Shown here: positions 27,701 to 36,700 of the stretch, one piece after another
Layout of the letters: every line of letters starts with the position of its first letter
Numbering within the stretch: the first letter of the stretch is position 1
From: Helicoverpa zea
Lineage: Eukaryota > Arthropoda > Insecta > Lepidoptera > Noctuidae
Assembly: GCF_022581195.2 (NCBI RefSeq)
Contig: NC_061453.1
Coordinates: forward strand, 12,108,001-12,172,000
DNA: 64,000 nt
Direction: 5' to 3'
Position numbers and translations under genes: made by a program
Notes under the pieces: generated by a model
Database searches by the model: none
What the model was told of the DNA's origin: nothing
Seen by the model: the letters and a program-made list of their open reading frames with translations, nothing else

Positions 27701-30700
27701 ACATGATGTGATGCAGTTATACCACTGTGCATGGATTAGGGCTTAGTACACGACATTTATGATTGTGTAATTTTGGACTTTAAGTCTTGGTGTGTAAGGT
27801 TCAGTTTCTGTTGCAAATCAAATTGTGTTCTTTCATGTTATTACATCTTGCAATTGTTTATTTTTCTTTTGTTAAATAGCTTTTTTAAACAGTGATAATG
27901 GGGCTGTTTTTGTTCTAATCTAATATTCCATTTTTATTTAGTTTAATTTTTCCAATATGCCTAGTCGTTATCCTACTCTTATAACATTAGTGGGATATTA
28001 ATAGTGCTGTGCCAACAACATCGACAAACATCTAATATCGACATCAAATACAAAACAACTAATGCATTATGTTAAAATCATACTAGAGTTGCATTCTAAA
28101 TAGATTATCTATATTTATCACGTCACACAATGATACCTAATTTATCATCTAATAGAATCTAGAGGGTATTGAATAATATACTTTTTGTTCCAAACCCATA
28201 TATCGACATTCAACATCCTACTGATAAATATTGTTCTTTGTATTTAAGCAGTCATTATGACATGAAATTATATAAAACCGATTGATTGCATTATTTTCAA
28301 GCTTCGGTCCGTAACTGATAAATACAAAAGAAAGGCGACAAACAGCAGCATTTTTTTACTTTAGAAACCGAATTTTAATTTCTACAAGAAATTCTAAAGA
28401 AATCCAAAATTCATCCCTTAAGTTGACGGTAGAATTTTGCAAAATAAATTTTGCGGAACAGTCACAAAGCCTACTGCTGTTGTCACCTTTCTCATTCAGT
28501 ATCAGACCGAAGCTTTCTAATCGTATTAAAAGGAGCCACTACGAACAACATTCAACAGTAAGACATAAGAACCCTACCCGAAGCAAAGCCCAGTGTTCTA
28601 GAACCATTTAAAGCCATAACACGAGTTCTGCGCCTACAGGGGGTCATTAGTCGTTTAGTTGGGGAGAACTAAAGGGTCATAGTTACCTTCATCGGCATCC
28701 TAAGCTTGAGGATCTCGCTGTAGTCTCGTAAAACTGACACTGGCGCGTGGATCTGCAAGACATAATGTAATGATTAAAATAAGGTTGATGTGAAAGAAGA
28801 TCACTAAGTGATAGAAGTCGAATCCACAATGGTTCCTTTTCCTCCTCTACAATAGAGGAGGAAAAGGGAGTATAATATTGAGCTCGTATGATCCCAAAAT
28901 AGGTATCATGGTACCACGTGTTAGAAGGGACGTTTATTTAGGCGCTTAATATAGCTTATCAACTACAGGAAAATTTATTCACATTAGGGACTACTCGGTG
29001 TGCTTGGCTCTATTTTTTAAAGGTTTAAAGGTTAACTATATCTAAGTAAATTATGTATTATACATATATCATCATTTATGATGATCGTGCCTACATTTAA
29101 AATATACTCAGTGGATTTCCAAGAATAGTCTTCAATTCTTTTACATTTATTATCCTGGCATAAAAGCCAGCGAAAATAAACACATCTACAGGGCCTTACC
29201 TTAACAAAATTCAGTCCATACAAGTTCTCAGGCGCCTCTCTCTCGAGTTGCAGACCTTCTTGCTCGAGATTCTCCTCAAATATCTTCCTCTGCCGATGTG
29301 CTTCGGGGGTAGCCGCGTCCTCCTTAAACGCCTCCCATACGAGGACATAGTCTATGGACCGGACCCCATCGTTGAATGTCAGAGAAGGGTTGTTCAGGAT
29401 ACCCCCCATAACAATACTGTATAACGAAAACAATATTTGAAACTCCTTTTACATAATTTTCAACCGTTTGTGGTGCAAGTGCATTAATTATGGACTAGTA
29501 ATGAGGTGCTAATACGTGAATGACTTTTTAATGGTCCATCTATTGAAATGTAGGCCCTTTGACGTTTAGCATGTTCAGACGGATATGGGATGTGAATGGC
29601 CAGTTTTAAAACGAAACAAGAATTTACAGATATAGATGTAGCCGCAGCACTAAATATATGGCGTAAGTAAACACAAAGATTTATGGACTTGTAATTTTAC
29701 ACATCTGATAAATGCCTACAAAATAGCCTGGAACTTATGAAAATTTTGAATAAAATTCGACTATCTTCCGTGCAACTTCTATCCAAGAGACAAAATAATA
29801 CTAAGAAATCTTGGCCGCCTCGTTTGAGCCGTAGGCCCGCGTGGGAAAATAACAATTACAACTTTTTGTTTTCCTATCACTTTACCATAGCTTCTAAGAT
29901 CTCGACGCTTAGCGGTATCCCAATTCGTTGAATTGCTATCAGGCGTTAACCACATCACATTTATTTATATAGCCTTACGTAGGTCATGTATGGGATGAGT
30001 AACATAAGCTGTAGGTAAATGAATACGTTTCCTTCCTCAAAGTCTAAATAGTTCAACATCACCATAAATGTGCAGCCATAATTAGAACAAATAGGTGACA
30101 AATGTTTAATCACATGTGTCAGTCACACTATCAACTCATTTAAATCATCAGCCGATACAATAAAATATGATGAAAGTCAAATAATATACCCTTGAAGAGA
30201 ATTATTACATGCCAAACGTTATTTGTTAGCCAAACCCATGCTTGACCCCACACCACACAAGACAATGACAACAGTAAATGATATAATATAAGAAACAATA
30301 CTACAATATGTGTGAAACTTTGCCAATCGGACGGACAATTCGGCAGACAAATGGTTTGATCCAATGTTTGACCAAATTACTCACGAGCAATGGTTGGCCG
30401 GAGATTTGCCATTGCCGTTTGGACCAAAGTTTGTGCCAGGGTCGCCACACGCACAGTCTTCGGCAGGACGGGTCGACGCCTCGCTACCATTGTCCCTGAA
30501 ATTATTCTACAATTTGGGACATTGTGCTGTGCCAGGAAGGTATAAGGTGCAGAATTACTTAGTTACATAGACGACGTACACCTTTTAGCAAAAAAATACA
30601 TTGACTACAAAGAAAACATAAGAATTATTAGTAAAATTAAAGATCAATTGGTCAATTGTCAGTGGCAAACAAAGCTGTGTTGTGGGCATGATATGCAATG

Positions 30701-33700
30701 ATGTCACTCAATTAGAATCTAATAATGTATGCCAGGACATCTATAGGAGAAACTTTGAGCACTGTGTCATAGTATTTACTTAGGCACTTAGGTTTAACTT
30801 GCTAGTATTTACCTTGTACACGGTCATGCTTCCTAAGAAGACTGAGCAGCTGTAGCGAATATTTTGTATTCCTTGCTTATATGTATTACAGATGCCAAAG
30901 TATTCTGTATATCGTGGTATCACGACAGGGCCGATTCTTATGAAATTCGGTAGTATAGTCTGACTAGCCTTTAGGTTCATAACGACAACTTCCCAAAATG
31001 TTCACACTCCCAAAACGTCCACTTCCCAAAACGCTAATTCCCTAAATGTCTGTTTCACATTTCGTTCACTTCTCAAAACGACCAATTCCCAAATAGTCCG
31101 TTTCTCAAATCGACTACTCCCAAAACGTCCAGTTCACAAAATGTAACATGTGTCTTATAAACTGCCCCGAAAAGGCAATGTGTTAGTCTGTTGTCCTGAT
31201 ATTTAATCTCTTTTTTATTTTATACAAAAATAAATAAAATTAGGGCTTTGTGGTATTCGGGCTTGAAGACGTCGATGCCATCATTCTACTCGATTTGTTG
31301 TTCTATGATTATCTTTATATACAATTATTTTATAGGTTAATATGGCCATCCATTGTTTTTTAAAATTAGTTTTAAATTTCTTCATACCTGTAGTCATTTG
31401 TACATTTACTAATATATCTTTCCATGCCTTCTGTATGTATTTTGGAGAAAGCATGAGCACGGGCAAATTTCCACTGGAACCTTCACATTTTGATTAAAAA
31501 AAAAAATCTATTTAGAAAATTGACGTTTTGAGAGTTGACTTTATGGGAAGTGTACTTTTTGGGGATTATAGATTTATCGTCGTTATGGGAAAGTAGACGA
31601 AATGGGAAAAGGACATTTAGGGAATTAGCATTATGGGAAGTGGACGTTTTGGGAGTGTGAACATTTTGGGAAGTTGTCGTTATGAACCTAAAGGCTAGAG
31701 CCACAGGAAGGACATAAGCTGCATTCTTTCCACGCGCGGGAATGATTTTGAACTACGGGGACAGCTACTTTTATATATTTTTCATGTCATAACTGATTTC
31801 GAAAAAGATTTTTATGGGGACAAATAATAAGCCCGATTTATTCTCAGCAATTTTCCATTCAATTAATATCGTACACTAATATCAGAAAAGACACTTTAAA
31901 TGAACAAAATTGGCAAAGAAATCGCAACTGATTACGACATACCGATTTATCGATCACGTTTCTCTGAAATTACTAAAGGACCGATGTCGAAGTGTTCGCG
32001 TCTGTCTGGAATCACGGTTTGCTCTACGTGATGTGATCGTAAACACAAGCTCCGGAGTTTAATTTTTAGTGTTTATTGTATGCCCTTGAAGTGTAGTACA
32101 TAATGTTTTAAGGGACTGTTATGAAAAAAGGGAGTCCTCTTTAGTCCACAGACAGTAATAATTATTCTATTTTTTTATTTAAAATTACCAAGTTTTTTCT
32201 CTTTGTCAGCTATCTATGTGTTATTCAATTTAAATATATTTCGGAATACAGTTAGGATGTAAGGGAGGTACAACAAAATTGGTCTGCGAATTAACCAAAT
32301 GGACTAAGGATTCGTGATTATGTGACAAGCGTGTGAATTGTGAAGACACTTGACCATCACCTGTGATATTAATACAAAAACAATCCATTATTATAATAAA
32401 TATTATAAAGTATTCATAATTTAAAACATGCATCAATAAAGCTGAGTTCTGACGATGGCACGAAATCGAGCGGGTCGCGCGATCATGCGTTTAATGAGTA
32501 TACATTTTTATAAAATTTTGAAAAAAATAAAAATTAAAGTTAAAATATAATTTCTTTGGACGAATTATGGATATTATTTATAGGTGCATGAAATAAATGT
32601 AAAAAAATAGAGTTACAACACAAAGTTCAACGTACACGAACACAAAATCACAGAACAATGATGTAAGCATTTAGCACACAAACAAACCACACTGTTATAG
32701 TAATCAATTCTGAAAATTCCTCACTAGGTTGTGTTAATTTTTGAAACTCAAAGTCAAGGTGATAACTACGGTTTATACACCTATGCATAAGCTAGGTTAA
32801 AGATTTTTACTGAGTAGGTAATTTGATTATATCACTCTATTCATTCATTAGGTATGTACTCTGTCGCGCTGCGAGATTGTTCGAAAAAGTTACCGCAGCC
32901 GTATATTTTGAGCAATAATATTTACGGAAAAAAATCTAATGAGTGAACACCAATGCAATAATAGTTAACGTGCATCACTGTATTTGGTGCATTATGTTCT
33001 TTCTTGGGAAAACATTCCCAATATTATTGCGTTAAAGCTACGTTGGTCAATTTGGCAAACCATCAACGCCAATTCAATTAGGTCCCTTATCAATAATTGC
33101 ATCGGATAATTTCGTAATCTGCTTTGTTTCTAAATATGTATAACTACTGGATACTTTATTTTTTACGTTATCAAGTTACATATTATGTAAGTAAAACCGC
33201 CAATTAATTATAATAATTAAAACTACTTGCTTTTCATAATTATTTGTATATCAACGATAATTAAACAATGCGGTTAAAGTTGTAACATATCGTAATTAAT
33301 ATGCACATGCTATTATAATTAATCCCTAGGCATTTTTTCCTAGCTTAATTAATTAGTGACATTAATTGAAGTAGTTTAAAATCAACCGATTCGTTGTACC
33401 TTTTGCACCAAATGTGGCAATTTTGATAAAATATTCAAACTCAAGTAAAAACACGACATAAAAAAACACACCGGAAAAATATGGTTGTAATCAAAAACAC
33501 ATACATTTATTGTATTGTTTTTCAGTATGTTCTAAAATAAAGTTACTTGTATAGCCCAGCTGTAAACAAGCCTTGTTTTGAACAAATAAATTCAAAGGAA
33601 ATAATTTATATGACAAGGGTAAGAATGACAGTCAAGGAACTTTGGGGAATACCATTTTAAAAATAAACTATAGTTCGGCCATTCAGAGAATGCGTTCCTG

Positions 33701-36700
33701 ACACGTCGCGATTGAACTGACGACGTAACTACATTCATTGATTATTGATATAATAATGTTGTTTTAATGCTCCTCAATTGTTAAAACGGTAAACAACCAG
33801 CAAAAATATTTTTATCGTAACTGCAACGCCATTGCAAAGTTACGTCGTCAGTTCAATCGCGACGTGTCAGGAACGCATTCTCTGAATGGCCGAACTATAA
33901 TTAGGTTACTGGCGTATTATGAAGGCCAAAGCATTTCCATGGAGAATAGGAAAATAACATTACTCTATTTTGTACTTGGCCAAGATAAAATAAGTGAAAA
34001 TACGGATAAGTCAAGATCACCCTTACGTGTCAAGTCATCGTCAAAACGGCATAAAAAGATGCTCGTAAAATATTTCAATTATGATAACAAAGCCAGTAAA
34101 AGGACCATTCGCTACCAACCCACTTCTAAGCAATTCTAGAAGTCTTGTCAGTTGTCAATTACATCGAAGTTGTCAATTACATAAAAAACAAAAAGGCATA
34201 ACGAATCGGTTAGCAAGAGTCTACATTTGTTTTTAGTCACAACAAACACAGATTACCTGCCAAAATTGACGGTGACTCATTGTAACGTCGGCGCGTGGTT
34301 CATTTGCATTGCATTGTAACACTCACCGGTCTGTGTTCATGTCCTGTGATAGATTGTCCGCGTATGTGCTGAGGACTGACATCGCCTGGAGCTCCCCGTT
34401 CTCCTGAGCCTCCCTCTCCGTCTAGACCAACCAGTAACACCATCAGTCACTTTCTTAGAAGACCACTCAACTCTCAAGCTGAATTGAAGTCTTTACATCT
34501 ACACAATAAGACTCATTTTTCAGCAAACAACGTCAGGTTCAACAACACAGCCAGCAGATAAAGAAAATTAGTTCAATTCTTCATTAAACCCGCTGTTCTT
34601 AATTGTTTTACACCTATATGAGCTGTTAATTTTGAACAATGCCACGCCATACACTATGTAACACAGACCTTCGGTATCACCTCATTATCATCGTATTTCT
34701 CACAAAAAACTGCATAAACTCTCAAATTACGTACACGTAGGCACTGACCTTGCTCGTTCACTGTTCGACGCTGACTTGAGACTGAATCATCTGTTTGTAC
34801 AGTGATCTTAGGAATTAGATAGAGTTACGAGCTGCCTATCAGGGATCATTTTAAAACTGCACACTGATAAAATGATAATGACTGAAATAATTACTGCAGT
34901 ATCTTTGTACTTGACACTACATTTTTTCACAATATTATTATTTGAATGGTATCGACGACTGTTTGGGTTACTGTTCGAAGCTGAATGTGAGGTGTGCGGT
35001 AATAGGCACGCAAATACATGAAGGTAGTGTGCACACAGACGACTTAGTGCGCGCGACATGTCTGAAAACTGCTGGCTATGCATGCCTTACATAATACTGG
35101 GATTGCAGCCAAATATTTGCCGCAAGGAAAGTTAAGTTCAATGCCAGAAGCAAAAGTACGCTAAACTTATATTGACCTGCACATAAAACAGACGCCAATA
35201 AATACGCGAACCCGGTCTTGGTAGCTTAGCTACGTTTGTACAACATAAACTTATTCCAGAGTTTCCTCAAGCGTTATTATGAAATTCGAGAGGACAGTAT
35301 AAATGCATACTATCACTTGCAACATGCTACCTGAGAGAACATTGTATTCTGGCTACTGTCTAGCAATATTTACATAAATCTTGTTTATCGAAATGCTTGT
35401 GACACATAGATGAATTCAGAACCAAACATCCTGACATAAATCTGTTAGTTAGTCAGTGACCTCGTATCTCCCCACGCAAATCATAGGAAGCGACACAAGC
35501 ACTAGAATTAGTACTATTTATAAATAAAGGCATTACTTTTGTATAACGGTATAACGGATTATGATGAAACTTAGGCAGTAATATCGTATATACTTCTGGA
35601 TATCCTAAGGGCTACTCCTTGTCCTGGTGCGGGAAGTAGTTATTTCAAGATGCGGGATAAACCACCGGCGGGCGGTAGCTAGTTGGCCTGTAACATTAAG
35701 TTATCATATCCTTTAAGTAGCATCGTCGTGTTGAGATAAAAATGAAGTGGATACCACTTTCAGTACGTCATTCACTTAAACCTCCCCACTCATCTTTTAC
35801 GACCCTCTTGGGAAATGACAAGTGTCGGAAAACCCGCGTAATTTTGACACCGAATAAAATAATGTCGCGCGATCGTATGACCGTGTGTACGAACCTTTAT
35901 GTTAGAGTAACGAGCAACGAATGCCACTTATCTTTATTAGCTAAAAACTAAGCACCATTGGAGATTAGCGTGGCAAATGTAATGAACTTAAAACGTAGGC
36001 ATTTACATACATTATACCTACCTCCGTTACAAATTGTACAAAATTGGCTTTACTTATAGGTCCTCCGATCCGATCCGGTCCTCCGAAGGTGATGACACAG
36101 GGAGGTCACGACCCTCAGCATTGAGGAATTACGACGCAAGGAGGAGGATAGGTCCTCCAAGTATGTATAGGTACCTAAGTAAGTGCTTTTAAGAAATTAT
36201 ATGATCGATTATAGCTTTTTTATTTAGATAAAATTTAACATAGGTACAGATGTCGTGAAATATTTATGAATATTTATACGTGTATACTACATCCTATTCA
36301 CAAGGATAGGAAGGTAGATACGATGCAGATTTTTAATATCGCGGTAAAATTCGGCGGTTATTGCGGTTCGCAATTCAACGGCAAATCGTCCAAGCCTTTG
36401 CCATAGCCGAGGTAAAAAGTATGTACTAAATTATGCAGTTTTCTGTATTACGTACTTTGGGTGTTGAACGAAAACGTTTTAATGTAAACAAATGAAATAT
36501 TCTCAAACATGCGCTCTTTGATCTCTATTTTGGTTTGCTTGTTTTTGTACATTTGTGTATTATGTTTAGTAATATTAACTCGCGATATTAAATTAACTGA
36601 ATATGCAGAATAGGCTAGCAAATACATTTTACAATTATTAAAAAAATACTAAATATCTATTCAAACACCATCAAACATGTTTCCTGTCCACGTATTTGGC

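Noticed and set aside
30308..30570. Pair of overlapping plus-strand frames in an anoctamin intron
   Set aside because: Slightly GC-richer than its surroundings, but with no domain, splice context or second copy in the window to support a gene or repeat.
36060..36165. Possible tRNA or structured RNA in a GC-richer patch
   Set aside because: No A or B box, no cloverleaf pairing. It looks more like a dispersed repeat.
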